64,000 bases of DNA, taken from Aotearoamyces nothofagi (Eukaryota > Ascomycota > Leotiomycetes > Leotiales > Tympanidaceae). Positions 45,740 through 57,241 of this stretch are shown here, one piece after another; position 1 is the stretch's first letter; every line of letters begins with the position of its first letter. The position numbers were made by a program, and so were the translations under genes. The stretch is from positions 1,219-65,218 of the forward strand of contig JADDTR010000036.1 of NCBI GenBank assembly GCA_015345905.1, given 5' to 3'. The notes under the pieces were generated by a model. The model made no database searches and was not told the origin of the DNA. It saw only the letters and a list, made by a program, of their open reading frames with translations.

Positions 45740-47847
45740 ATGCCCAGCGCCGAATTTGAAAGAGCCCACCACGACAGCGCCGTCGATAACGACAACGGAA
45801 ACAACAGCCATCATAGTCGTGGGAAGTATGGAGATCATATGGAAGACACTCTGGGGAGTGACCTTGATGAAGCACATAGCAATGGCGCACTACTATCTGT
45901 TATGGACCGTGAGACTGTAGATGAAGGAGGAGGCATTGGGAGGGACGTTGGGTTCATAGAGAAGGAGAAAGCGGCAGGTGTCACATGGATGAGCTTGCCA
46001 CATAAGAAACAACTTGTAATTCTTACCATTGCGAGACTCTCGGAGCCACTCGTGCAAACATCGTTACAGGTCAGTCGTCGCCACACTAGAAGGTCCCTCA
46101 TATTGGCTTTAGTACATGTGTCTAATGCTATGTGGTCTTATAGTCATATATGTTCTATCAGCTGAAATCCTTTGACCCGAAACTATCAGATGCTATAATT
46201 GCCAGTCATGCTGGTCTTATGGCAAGTAGCTTCACCGGCGCCCAGTTCATGACCGCGATGCTATGGGGGCAGATCGCTGATTCGAATTGGGCAGGGAGGA
46301 AGACAGTGTTAATGATTGGGCTACTTGGGACTAGTAATAAATGCCCTGACGCGTGGTGTTATGGTGCTGATGTGCATATTTCTTAGTGATATCGTGTATC
46401 GGCTTCGGTTTCTCAAGAACCTTTCTACAAGCGATAATATTTCGAACCATGGGCGGCGCTTTGAATGGAAATATAGGAGTTATGAGAACAATGGTCTCGG
46501 AAATTGTACGGGAGAAGAAGTATGTTTGGTATTCCCAAAGTCTGCAATGGTGCTGACAGTAAGGTAGATATCAGTCCAGAGCCTTTCTGATTTTTCCAAT
46601 GTGCTTCAACATTGGCATTATTATTGGCCCAATACTAGGTGGATTGCTCGCAGACCCAGCAGGAAGCTATCCTAGCATCTTTGGAGGGGTACCATTCTTC
46701 ATTAAATATCCGTATGCGCTGCCGAATCTATTGAGTGCCTTCTTTTTGTTTACTTCGGCAGCGTCTGTATTCTTTGGGCTTGAAGAGGTATGTATTCTAG
46801 GTGATTAAGAAGTCTCCCATTGACAGTATTTAGACCCTCCAATCACTGCGCCATAAAGAGGACTTTGGGATGAAATGTAGTCGAAAAATAGCTGAACTGT
46901 TTTGCAGACATCGGCGTCCGCAATCTGCCTACACTACTGTCTCAAACGACGAGCAAAGTCAAGGACTCCTTCATGGGCAAGACAGCCGTGATGAAGATAT
47001 CGAGATGTCTCCTATGATAGAAAGTCCAAGTACAAAGAGAGTGCCTCCACGCTACCGTCAAAGGTTACCATTTCGCAGGATCTTTACTTATAATCTAGTA
47101 TGCACTTTTACTGCCCATTTCCTCATGGCTTGCCATCTGGGTACTTTCAACAACCTGTGGTTTGTGTTCTTATCGACGCCAGTTGATGACCCGGCACATC
47201 CGCACCCTCCAAATTACCGACGCAAGTTACCATTTTGGTTTACTGGGGGCTTGGGAATGCCTCCTCGCGATGTTGGCATTGCTATGGCAACTCTGGGCAT
47301 AATAGGAATCAGTATGCAGCTCTTTATATATCCTTGGGTGAATGCCAAGCTTGGCGTCATTAAGTCATGGAGGATATTTTTATACTGTTTTCCCGTGGCT
47401 TATATCTTGGTCCCGTTTCTGGCTATCGTGCCATCAGAAACGCCCCCACCAGCAGAAAAAGATGGAATTTTAGTTTGGGTATGCCTGTGTGTTGTGCTAT
47501 TTGTCCAGGTGGTTGGGCGTACTTTTGCCCTACCTGCCACGACTATCCTTGTGAACAACGCATCACCACACCCGTCTGTTTTAGGCACGGTGCATGGGAT
47601 GGGACAAACTATTTCTAGTGCAGGACGTACCCTAGGACCAACTATAGGCGGACTTCTTTATGGCATTAGCCTCGACCATGGTATGGTTGGTGCTATTTGG
47701 TGGGGTCTTAGTGGACTAGCAATAATCAATTGCATCGCGAGTAATTGGGTTCGGGATGGGAGCGGACATGAGATCAAGCTTGAAGGTGACGATGAACCTG
47801 AAGTCGTATTCTCAGAGGATGCGGTGAGAGCTGCTGCAGTGAGATGA
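45740..47847 (+). CDS. MFS transporter (ZIF/Ycr023c-like group)
   Basis: Five exons: 45740-46069, 46144-46333, 46387-46519, 46568-46787 and 46834-47847, giving 628 residues. A long hydrophilic N-terminus is followed by the first membrane helices; the loop motif GQIADSNWAGRKTVLMIG is the MFS motif A. FGFSRTFLQAIIFRTMGGAL and GNIGVMRTMVSEIVREKK complete the first half, with FPMCFNIGIIIGPILGGLLA as motif C-like helix. A charged central loop (about residues 310-385) separates the halves, and the second half ends with LGTVHGMGQTISSAGRTLGP. The group contains plant zinc-induced facilitators and fungal relatives of unknown substrate, so export of an organic anion or metal ligand is possible but not shown. 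All introns are GT-AG and in phase. Confidence 0.9.
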
Positions 47848-48727
47848 TACGACGCTATAGCGCCTCTACTCGGTTTCTCCTCTTTTGCTATAACTGGGCA
47901 GAGGATAATCCCGAAGGGCTTTGACCTACGTACAAGGAAATTGGCTGCTATAATCAAATGGACCATTGATGCCGTTGTACTCCAGACTCCATGACAGACG
48001 GGCATAAGAGTGACCTGCTCCAAGATCGGAAGTGTTGAAATTGGCGGAATTGCTTTTAGTCGATTCGGCAAACCATCAGCAGATTGGAGTGAATGGTTAC
48101 AAGGGGAAGCCAGAAAGCTGTCATGGCTGTTTACCGGACAAAGATCTTTGGTGAGGTATACAATGCTGTTGGGAGATTTCCGAATGATCTCACAGTTGAT
48201 AAGTGACGAACGAATTTGCGTATTTCCCTCGATTTAGCTAAGACCTTTGGTATTGGTTGGACGGGAACGAGGGAAGTAACACTACGAGAAAACACTCTCG
48301 CCATAGTGGAGATCAAACGCCCTTAACGTCGATGCAAGGCATTATTGTGAATATTATGATTGCCTACGTCTTTGATCAGAGTCGTAGTTACTCATATACT
48401 ATTAAGCAGTCTATCTCCATGTGTTGCCGGGCATCCCGGGACGCGACATCAAAACGGTGAAATGCGACTTTAGATATCTATATGCTAAATATATTTTTAT
48501 ATCAACGAGAATTATCCTTAGCAAGACTGATACTAGATACATACGTGCATTTAAGCTGTGATATGCCCCTCCCATTTAGCGTCATGATGGGGAACATCTT
48601 ATGGCCGATGACGCCATAAAAAGATCCGTAGGAAGAGTAGTAACCCGAGGAACAACGCGCCCTTCAAGCTCTCTCATCAACGACACATCCTCTGCAAACT
48701 TCACAAGCATACCAATTGGTTCAAAAA
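47848..48727. other. intergenic region upstream of peroxiredoxin
   Basis: 880 bp. No gene is recognised. The last part is the peroxiredoxin promoter and leader, with a stress-element-like CCCCT at about 48566. Confidence 0.5.
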
Positions 48728-49522
48728 ATGGCCGCCTCAGCTTCTCGCACCTTCTTGCGATCATTTCGCTCAACCGCATCATCCCTTCGGCCCTCAGTAT
48801 ACAACCCAAAAGTCCACCAGGTACCGTTCCTGCGCCGCACCCTCGCAACACCAGCCGGCGTACAACCGCGCCTTCGACTCGGCTCTGTTGCGCCAAACTT
48901 CACAGCCAAGACGACACATGGCGATATAGATTTTCACAAATTCATCGACGGATCCTGGGCAATTCTCTTCTCTCACCCGGCGGATTTCACGCCCGTATGC
49001 ACGACAGAACTCGGGGCGTTCGCAAAGCTGAAGGATGAATTCGAGAAACGCAACGTCAAGATGATCGGATTGAGCGCCAACGACCTCGAAAGCCACGGCA
49101 GGTGGATTGAGGACATCAACGATATCTCAAAGACGAATCTACAATTCCCCATCATCGCGGATGCGGACCGGAAGGTGGCGTGGCTATACGACATGGTAGA
49201 TGCGCAGGATCTGTCCAACATTGACAAGAAGGGGATTGCGTTTACGATCCGAAGTGTGTTCATCATTGACCCGGCGAAGAAGATTAGGCTGACGATGATG
49301 TATCCTGCGTCGACGGGGCGGAATACTTCGGAGGTGCTGAGGGTCATTGATAGCCTGCAGACGGGAGACAAGAAGGGTGTCACGACCCCGATCGATTGGC
49401 AGGTCGGAGATGATGTTATTGTGCCTCCGACAGTCAGCACGGCAGATGCGAAGAAGAAATTCCACGACGTGAGGGAGGTCAGGCCGTACCTGAGATTCAC
49501 CAGCGGAGAGACAAGGGCATGA
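48728..49522 (+). CDS. PRX1: mitochondrial 1-Cys peroxiredoxin (Prx1)
   Basis: A single exon of 264 codons starting at the ATG at 48728. The first 45 residues are rich in Ser, Arg and Ala with few acids (MAASASRTFLRSFRSTASSL), typical of a mitochondrial presequence. The core starts at LRLGSVAPNFTAKTTHGDID; the peroxidatic Cys91 lies in HPADFTPVCTTELGAFAK, the PxxxTxxC motif. The C-terminal extension with VRPYLRFTSGE marks the Prx6/1-Cys subgroup; no resolving Cys is present in the usual place. The enzyme reduces hydrogen peroxide and organic peroxides in mitochondria, with recycling by thioredoxin/glutathione systems. The length matches yeast Prx1 (261). No introns, unlike most neighbours. 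Confidence 0.96.
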   Translation: MAASASRTFLRSFRSTASSLRPSVYNPKVHQVPFLRRTLATPAGVQPRLRLGSVAPNFTAKTTHGDIDFHKFIDGSWAILFSHPADFTPVCTTELGAFAKLKDEFEKRNVKMIGLSANDLESHGRWIEDINDISKTNLQFPIIADADRKVAWLYDMVDAQDLSNIDKKGIAFTIRSVFIIDPAKKIRLTMMYPASTGRNTSEVLRVIDSLQTGDKKGVTTPIDWQVGDDVIVPPTVSTADAKKKFHDVREVRPYLRFTSGETRA

Positions 49523-49940
49523 TGCCGGTGATGGTCGATTGTAGATAGACTTGGGATCCGGGACTAAGGGGTTCTAGGCAGTTGGAGAAGACATATAGAG
49601 ATGTAGATGGCAGTGGAGTACTTTTATACGGTACCGTATCTCTGTATATATAGTGTTTTGGCAAGTGCCACAAGCACCATTGTGTATATATATATAGAAG
49701 ATAGTAAGTTGTAGCCTGCCTTGGCTTTCACATCGCCTGACTGGGCCCAATTGTTACTTGGTATACAACAGAAATGCCGGATATATTTTAACCCATCCTA
49801 GAACTGCAGGTCCATACCTATCAATGGTTGTACAAGTGGTAACTTGATGAATGATAAATGTCAAATGTCTCTTTCTGCATCATATATAGATAGATGACTT
49901 GTGTAGTATAAAGACGATAAAGGGATCGGCGAGAGCCCTA

Positions 49941-49974
49941 CAAGAAGAGAAGAAGAGAAGAAGAGAAGAAGAAG
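49941..49974. repeat. AAGAGAAG microsatellite
   Basis: About four purine-only units of AAGAGAAG in tandem. Confidence 0.8.
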
Positions 49975-51084
49975 GCTGGCTGTACTCTTCACGATGAGGC
50001 TTGGTTATTAGTCATCTTAGCCATCTTACTTTACTGTACAGGCTTGCCCTTACTCTGCATTACATAGCAGCATAGTAGTGGTATATGCGTATAGGTCTCC
50101 TTCCTGGAAGGCCGGAAGGTGTATCAGTTGGCTGATATGCATTTCCTTATATATAGGTACACAGGACCAGTATTGCGACGTCCTCTCCGTCTCACTCTGT
50201 CTTGCCTCCCACTAGGGATTGCTGGGCCTACGGCGAAGGAGAACTGCGGCGGCTAGGCAGGGTATAGCTAAGGTAGGTACAGTAGCTGCTGAAAATCCGA
50301 ACAGCATGTAGGCACGGAGGTATCGTCAAGAGGCCGTTCTCCATATTAAGGTGTCGGGCCTCTGGGCGGACAGTGGGACTTTGTTGTCGCGATGCACTAC
50401 TACAGTAGTAAGTAGGACATAAAATGGCAGAGAGTCGCATAAAATGACATAAAGTGGCGTGAGCAGGAGGATATGTCGACATTGGCGCTGCCGCTCGCAT
50501 ACCAGATGTGCTGTCGGCGGGCGGGAGTGGCGGTGTCGCGTTGCAATTACCTTAGGGGCAGTAGTGCAGCGGTGTAGTGCTGCAGTTGTTGGGCTGTAGC
50601 GTGTGGCGGCGTGGCAGCATGCCGCTGCTGAGGAAAAGCTTATCAATCAGTTGGGCAGATTAGTGCCGGCACACATAAAGCGGTATGTAAGGTATAATAG
50701 TGCAGGGACGTGGTGTGGTATACGGTGTGTTTAGCAATAGATATATACAAAGCTGTTTAATGATACAGGTACACCGGTATATGGATCCATAGGCATGTAG
50801 GCATGCAGTATACAGTATAGCACTGCCCCGCTACTGCATCGCCCTCTGCACCTTCCACCTCTCTCCTAGCCCTAAGGAGGGAGGAGGGAGGAGGGAGGGC
50901 AGCTACTATATATACAGTACATACAGTATATAATCTTAAAGAGGCACACATAGCTGCCGGCTACACCAGGGAGCGGGATGGGAGGTTCCCTTGCTACTTG
51001 CATACTGCGATATACAGCAGTATAAAAGACGCAGCTAATAGCTGTATATATACACCCACCGGCTGGACCATTACTCGTATTGTA

Positions 51085-51126
51085 TAATATATAAATATAT
51101 ATATACATATATACATATATACATAT

Positions 51127-51162
<36 letters not shown>
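51085..51162. repeat. AT/CATATATA microsatellite
   Basis: Units of CATATATA repeated about five times, then a pure AT run of about 26 bases. Confidence 0.9.
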
Positions 51163-51377
51163 CAAACTGCATACCTCTGATCTGCCCTGCCAGCACGGAA
51201 GACTCAGCCAGATCCGGCCGCGAGAGCCGAGGCAGGCAGGCCCGCAGCCACCGCTGCAGCCAATGCGCGGCTGTCAGGCAGCGCCGCCCCACTAAAGCCA
51301 GACGTCGGCAGTAAAAGACTCCGCGATGCGCTTGTTCTGGGTCTGTTCTGGGTCTGGAGAACTATCGTCATCTGAGC

Positions 51378-51470
51378 TTTTCGCCCTTTTCGCCCTTTTC
51401 GCCCGTTTGGGCCCTGTTTGGGCCCTGTTTGGCCCATTCCCGGCCCATCTGCCCATTTGGCCCATCTGCT
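51378..51470. repeat. GC-rich short tandem repeats
   Basis: Three units of TTTTCGCCC followed by GGGCCCTGTTT units and variants built on GGCCCAT. It is GC-rich against an AT-rich flank. Confidence 0.75.
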
Positions 51471-51534
51471 TGTTTGCCGCCATGCTCTTCTGCTCTGCTC
51501 GTTTTTCTCGCCGCCTCCCTCCCTGCGTGTGCTA

Positions 51535-51606
51535 GGCAGTGGCAGTGGCAGTGGCAGCGGCAGCGGCTACGGCTACGGCTGCGGCGACGGCGACAGCGAC
51601 GGCGTG
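51535..51606. repeat. GGCNNN hexamer repeat
   Basis: Twelve hexamers, eleven beginning GGC (GGCAGT, GGCAGC, GGCTAC, GGCGAC). It is three-periodic, so all frames stay open here, but no gene is supported. Confidence 0.8.
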
Positions 51607-52034
51607 TACGTCGTGGTCGTGGTCGCAGTCGCAGTCTGTATGTAGTCTGCAGTCGGAGCATGCCCGAACGCACTATGGCGTAGCTCTGCCCCATGGCCCC
51701 TGTGGCTCGCCTGTCTCCGTCCTCCGTCTCCATTCTAGTCTCCTCGATAAATACTTGACCTCGCCGTCTGCCCCTGTCGTCTGTCTCTCTTTTTCTTCTT
51801 TGCATCATCACCTCATCATCGTCCATCATCGATCCTGGACTTCTAGGCCTGGCTCCCCGGGTTTTCTTACCTTTACCGTTGACCTCGCGACTCGCGATTC
51901 GACATTCGAGACTCGCTCTCCTTCTCTCCTCTTCCTTTTGCTTCTGCTATAGCTGGCCTGGCTGAATAGATGCCAATAGATTCCTTAAGACATCTATCTA
52001 TCCCATCTACGTATCTACACCCACTTTCAACGCA

Positions 52035-52051
52035 CATACACATACACACAC

Positions 52052-52082
<31 letters not shown>

Positions 52083-52150
52083 TATATATATATATATATA
52101 TATACGCACACAGAGAAAGAGAGGGAGAGAGATATATATATATATACGCA
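52035..52150. repeat. compound CA/GA/TA microsatellite, duplicated
   Basis: Two successive blocks of the form CACACAGAGAAAGAGAG, a GA run, a TA run and ACGCAC, about 165 bp before the transporter ATG. Confidence 0.85.
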
Positions 52151-52313
52151 CGCAGACGTTCACCTTTATACTCGTACTCACCCCCGACCCCACTCACACG
52201 CTCGTAATTCGCTTCTTCTACTTCCCACTTCCCATTTCCCAAGATCCAAGCTTGACCTTGCAAGACCTTGACCTCTGCAGACGACCTGCGCCGCAGCCCT
52301 CAGCGACGTGCTC

Positions 52314-54158
52314 ATGACGTTGGAACAGGAGGTGCCATCGAGGCCATCGGGGGACTCGATCGAGGAGACGCCGACGCTGTCGGGCATGAGCATCAACACC
52401 GTCACCACCCGTGACGATGTTGCCCCGGGCGATCTCGAATCCCAAAAGTCGGCACCCCATCCGCCAGAGGCGCACTGGAAGAAGGTCCTCGATTCTGCCC
52501 TGATAACGCCGACGCTGCTACAGCACCCTTGGTCCGGCTCTGGCTCTGAAGATGATCCTTTCATTGTCGATTTCGTCGTGGCCGACCCCCAAAACCCCAA
52601 GAATTTCAAGTCGTGGCAGAAATGGTTCTTCACCCTTCTCATGGCCGTGTCCACCTTCTCGGTCGCCCTGACAAGTTCTGCATACACGGGAGGAATCAAC
52701 CAGGTTGTCGAGGACTTCGAGACGACCCAATTGATCGCCACCCTGGGCGTTTCGCTCTTCGTCATGGGCTTTGCCATCGGCCCCTTGTTTTGGGCTCCCC
52801 TGTCGGAGCTCTTCGGGCGCCAGATCGTCTTCGCAATCACCTTTGGCTTCTTCACCGCCTTCAATGCCGGAGCAACGGGCTCGAAAAACATACAGACGCT
52901 GATCATCTTGCGCTTCCTGGCCGGGTCGTTTGGCTCCTCGCCCCTGACCAATGCCGGCGGTGTGATATCCGATCTGTTCGAAGCCAACGAGCGCGGAGTT
53001 GCCTCGATGCTATTCTCTGCCGCGCCTTCTATGGGCCCAATCGTTGGCCCGATCATAGGCGGCTTCATCGGCGAGACGGTAGGCTGGGCGTGGATTGAGG
53101 GAGTACTCGCCATCTTCTCGGGCATCTTGTGGATTGCTGGCTCGCTCTTAGTCCCGGAGACATACGCCCCTGTTCTTCTTCAGCGTCGTGCTGATGCACT
53201 ATCTAAGAAGACCGGAAAGCGTTTTATCAGCGTTCTAGAAAAGGAAAACACGAAGACTCGGTCGCAGTTGTTCAAGACAGCACTGCTCCGGCCTATGCAG
53301 TTGCTGATCTCCGAGCCTATCGTCCTTTTTCTATCCATCTATATGGCTATCATTTACGGCACACTGTATCTGACTTTCGGCGCCTTCCCCATCGTATTTG
53401 AGTTGAAACGCGGATGGAGTCAGGGGATTAGTGGCCTAGCATTTATAGGAGTTGCTGTCGGAACGGTACTCGGGCTTGCGTACTATGCGTATGACAACAA
53501 GCGCTATCTTCGTGTTGCTAGGTCGTCTCCCGGGGGCCACGCCCAACCCGAAGATCGACTTCCCCCGCTCATCATTGCTTCCTTCCTTCTACCCGTAAGC
53601 CTCACATGGTTTGCATGGACCAATTACCCGTCAATCCACTGGATAGTTCCGATCATTAGTGTAGTACCGTTTGGCTTTGGTCTCAACGTCCTCTTTCTCG
53701 GAATCACCAACTATCTGATTGACGCCTGTATGTGTTCTCTCCCTAAAAGATTTCTCTTTCATTTCAATATATTTTCAAAACTGACATGCAGAACAGACAC
53801 GATCTATGCGGCTAGCGCTCTGGCTGCGAACTCCGTTCTGCGATCGCTACTGGGATTCGCTTTCCCACTATTCACGGTTGATATGTTTAACAATCTCGGT
53901 ATTCACTGGGCGTCGATGGTCCCGGCATTCCTGACGCTCATCTGCGTTCCATTCCCATATCTTTTCTATAAGCACGGCGCTGCTATTCGGAAGAGGTGTA
54001 AGTACGCGGCTAGAGCGGCTTTGTTCATGGCGATGGTTCGCAGAGCAGAAGATGGGCTGGATGATGAACCCGAGGAGGCAGTCAGCGAGGAACAAAAAGT
54101 CGAGCCTATTGCACCAACAACAGATGGTGGATCTGATGGAACGACGGGTGTAAGGTGA
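52314..54158 (+). CDS. MFS multidrug/polyamine transporter (DHA1, Tpo/Flr1-like)
   Basis: Two exons: 52314-53727 and 53797-54158, giving 591 residues. The N-terminal tail is Ser/Thr/Glu-rich; the family entry DPQNPKNFKSWQKWFFTLLM leads into helix 1. Motif A is in PLSELFGRQIVFAITFGF, and motif C, typical of antiporters, in SAAPSMGPIVGPIIGGFIGE. VPETYAPVLLQRRADALSKK marks the start of the central loop, as in fungal Tpo1-4/Flr1 transporters. The C-terminal half continues LIDAYTIYAASALAANSVLR across the splice and ends in an acidic tail. The protein should export drugs, toxins or polyamines through the plasma membrane by proton antiport; substrate unknown. The 69-bp intron (53728-53796) is a multiple of three with no stop, so unspliced mRNA would encode 23 extra residues. 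The leader upstream is long and microsatellite-rich. Confidence 0.93.
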   Translation: MTLEQEVPSRPSGDSIEETPTLSGMSINTVTTRDDVAPGDLESQKSAPHPPEAHWKKVLDSALITPTLLQHPWSGSGSEDDPFIVDFVVADPQNPKNFKSWQKWFFTLLMAVSTFSVALTSSAYTGGINQVVEDFETTQLIATLGVSLFVMGFAIGPLFWAPLSELFGRQIVFAITFGFFTAFNAGATGSKNIQTLIILRFLAGSFGSSPLTNAGGVISDLFEANERGVASMLFSAAPSMGPIVGPIIGGFIGETVGWAWIEGVLAIFSGILWIAGSLLVPETYAPVLLQRRADALSKKTGKRFISVLEKENTKTRSQLFKTALLRPMQLLISEPIVLFLSIYMAIIYGTLYLTFGAFPIVFELKRGWSQGISGLAFIGVAVGTVLGLAYYAYDNKRYLRVARSSPGGHAQPEDRLPPLIIASFLLPVSLTWFAWTNYPSIHWIVPIISVVPFGFGLNVLFLGITNYLIDACMCSLPKRFLFHFNIFSKLTCRTDTIYAASALAANSVLRSLLGFAFPLFTVDMFNNLGIHWASMVPAFLTLICVPFPYLFYKHGAAIRKRCKYAARAALFMAMVRRAEDGLDDEPEEAVSEEQKVEPIAPTTDGGSDGTTGVR

Positions 54159-55139
54159 AGTGGGAGGAGTGTGTTGGTACTGACCATCCAAGACGGATAG
54201 TCATAAGAGTGATATTATGTCGCATTTCTTGCGAATCTGAAACCTTCTCTGGAGTTATACAGGCGAGTAGTGTAGATATTGTATTATATAATCTGCTATT
54301 AGAAAAGATGGGTTAAAAGAATAGATAATAAACCAAGGTATTGGATCCATACTCGTCAACCAACAGTATTGGTTGATGAGCTTGATAGAGAGAGATGGGC
54401 AGGGAGATATACATCTATATATATATATACATATATATATTGTTGCAATTTGGCACAAAGTTGTGGGCTGCGGTGTTTTGTAGTTGATGTTGCTTGCTTG
54501 CGTGCTTAAGGCTCAAGTTACAGGTTGGTAGGAATACCACTTAAGGTGGCTCCCGCTACTACTGCCTAAGGCATTGCTTTACTACTAACTGACCGGTACT
54601 GGCCCTCCGGTTTCAACATATACACAAACGAATGCAAATATCACAAATGATAGTTGAGTAGTACCTTTACTAGCCGATAGTCATTCCAACTTTTTTTTTT
54701 GTTCGTGTTGAGATATTAGAACCGAACCAAATCGATAATTACTCGGAATGGGAAACTGGATCTTGATAGAGAGGCTGGTACTGTGTAGAGCAAGAGCAAC
54801 GTGTTATAATGCCGTTACTCTCCAATTATTCGATAGAAAATTAGCAGTTACGAGTTACAAAGATCAAGAGACACAGCAAAGAATATAATAAAAGCATAAA
54901 TTAAACATATGATTTATAGACCCCAGCACCAACCCTGAAATAAAAAGCTTTCCCATCAACCGACTCCCCTTAAGGTATCGGTAAAACCCCAAGATAACAC
55001 CTATTATCAAACATCTATGCCCGCGTGTCTAGTTATATCCAGTCTCGCCACCCGTCTTCCCAACTAAAGTAGTTTACACCTGACACGGCCCAGCATTAAA
55101 CACCAAAGACCCTGGGAGTTCCCGCATTTGTTTAGGTGA
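54159..55139. other. convergent 3' intergenic region
   Basis: 981 bp, AT-rich, with an AT run near 54415 and a T run near 54692. No gene recognised. Confidence 0.6.
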
Positions 55140-56372
55140 TCAGAAACTATCTGGGACCTCGACATTAATCTTGGTTTGCAGGCTATGTCTCGCCTTCTGG
55201 TTCCGCAAGATCCAGATGATGCTTTCGATGATGATCTCGTCGGATCTTTTGCACGATTTCATGTTGTTGAATTTGCGGAAGCCGTGGGGGAGGCCGGGAA
55301 AAACGTGGAGTTTTGTTGGTACGCTGCGTGGTCTTCGTGTAAGTTCTGCTGTGATTTATAAATGAGACAAAAGCAAAGTGATCTTACCCATTCTGATGCA
55401 ATTTCTGGGCATAGAACAACCCGTCGTCCCTCAATGGATCCATGCCTGCAATGAGCAAAGCCGCCTTGGGCAACCCCTCCACCTCGGAGTTCGTCGCCAA
55501 TCCAACATCAACATAGCGTCCCTCCTCATTATCGGCCTCCTTGACCCCGAGCAGCTCGACGAAATAATCAATCGAATTCTGAGAGAGGCCCGGGACGTCG
55601 GCACATTGGACCCGCGAACTCAACTCGCGCGACGTCCAGCGATCGAATGGGAACTTCTCAGGGCGGACAAAAAGCCATGGCATTACGAATAATTGGCCGC
55701 GAATCTTGATACCACGACCTTCTTGGCGTCGGACGTTTTCTCGGATTACTACTGCCGCGCCGAGATTCGCGCCAGAGGATGTACCGCCAATGATGATATT
55801 TTCGGGATCGCCGTTGAAGATGTTGATATTGGCCATGAACCAGTCGAAGGCGTCAAAGGCATCGTTGTGTTGGGTCGGGTAGGACCACTGTGGGGTGTGA
55901 CGGTAGCAGACACTCAGAACCTGGATGGAGGCTTTAGTGACGATGCGGGAGCAGACGGCGTCTTCGGAGTCCAGAGTGCCATTCATGAACCCGCCGCCGT
56001 GGAAATAGATGAGGGTGGGGGCAAGGCTGTCGGATACTGGGGAGGTAGCGGCGGGCGCGGCGATGCGGGGACAGTAGAGTCGAGCAGGGATGGTGAGCTT
56101 GTCGCGCGTGGGGATTTGGATTGTCTTGGTGTTGACTCTGCCGTGGAGGCCTGGATGTAGATGTGTTAGATGGCGAGGTTATTAGGAAGATGAAGCTGGA
56201 TCAAACCTTCCGAGATCATCTGTTCTGCTGCTGCCCTTTCACGCTGTGCATTTATCTCGGCCTGGAGTCTTTCAGGCGGGGCGCTGCCCCAGCGCGGCTC
56301 GACGATGCCGTACTCCTCTACATGCTCCTCCCACTCCCTACCTGGCTCACCGAATCTCGTAAAAGCAGGCAT
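55140..56372 (-). CDS. alpha/beta hydrolase (HSL-type esterase)
   Basis: Three exons: 56207-56372, 55388-56150 and 55140-55323, giving 370 residues. The start MPAFTRFGEPGREWEEHVEE matches fungal members of the hormone-sensitive-lipase family. The oxyanion motif is HGGGF (residues 106-110). The nucleophile elbow is GGTSSG, with Ser180 in the expected place, although most relatives have GDSAG or GISAG. The acid residue is in AGMDPLRDDG and the His in GLPHGFRKF, supplied by the last exon. The family hydrolyses short-chain esters or detoxifies xenobiotic esters and lactones; substrate unknown. There is no signal peptide, so it is probably cytosolic. Both introns are GT-AG and 56 and 64 bp long. 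Confidence 0.9.
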
Positions 56373-57241
56373 CGCATGGCGTTAGTTCTCCGTGCTCCAA
56401 ATTGTGCTTTTCCGTGGTTTTGTAGAAGACGTCGATGACGAAGTTTGGCTTGAATGATAGAGGTGTGGCGATCTTTAAAGTTCCAGCCTTTTGCCTCCTG
56501 CGCCCCGCGACGGTCGGAAGTGGTCCGGGGAATGAATAGCGGTCGCATGGGGAAAGGGCGGTGGATGGGGCGGGCATATTTCTGCTGCTGCTCTGTCTCT
56601 GTTGATCCTCCTGTTTCGTGGCTGCCATTCGCTGGACGAAGGGGGAACTCAGAGTTGCGATGTCGATGTTGCTGAAAACGGCATCCAGTGATAGTTTGGG
56701 CCTAACGGATAGCAGTTGATCGGCCCAGCCTCTTTGTTTTCGGGGGGGATGTCAGAAATAGATTTCCGGCTGCTTCAAAGATCTCCTCTGTGTCGCAAGA
56801 CAGCATGTTTTATTCTCCTCCTAAGTCTGCCGTCGGCGTGTCTGGAGGAGTTGTATGTGGAGAGGTGTGTTTGTAGTTTGAGAGATAATCAATGCATGAT
56901 GTCTGGGGAAGTAAGCCCCCAATCTAGTGATGGATTTTAGCGATCGAAGCCTAAAAAACGGCGACCATGACCGAAAATTAGCGAGCAATGCGCTATCCTG
57001 ACCTAGGAATGCCGACACAAGCCCTGAGCTGCCCCGGGGCGCCCATTGAGGTCTTGTATGAACAACTCGGAAAATCCATGCAATTATACTACTAGAATAC
57101 AAGGGGACTCTAGATTCCGGCCCTTCGTTAAAGTATAGGAAAATCATCTGGATTGGGTCTCTGCTGTTAAATATCCAATCCTAGTAGTAAATGCCCAGGC
57201 TAGATAGCAAACGCCAAACTCCTTCCCAGGGTATCTTCCAT
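56373..57241. other. intergenic region, hydrolase promoter side
   Basis: 869 bp. A 93-codon minus frame (56347-56628) overlaps the hydrolase start in another phase and shows no family signature, so it is not called. No other gene is seen. Confidence 0.55.

Larger units (their letters stand above)
49523..52313. other. long microsatellite-rich spacer
   Basis: 2.8 kb without a supported gene, between peroxiredoxin and the DHA1 transporter. It holds at least five simple-sequence tracts (listed separately). The last few hundred bases are pyrimidine-rich (TTTTTCTTCTTTGC, CTCTCCTCTTCC) and probably the promoter and leader of the transporter. Confidence 0.6.

Noticed and set aside
51326-51952. Several overlapping frames of 60-150 codons
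   Set aside because: They arise from three-periodic simple repeats (GGCNNN, TTTTCGCCC) and overlap one another on both strands.
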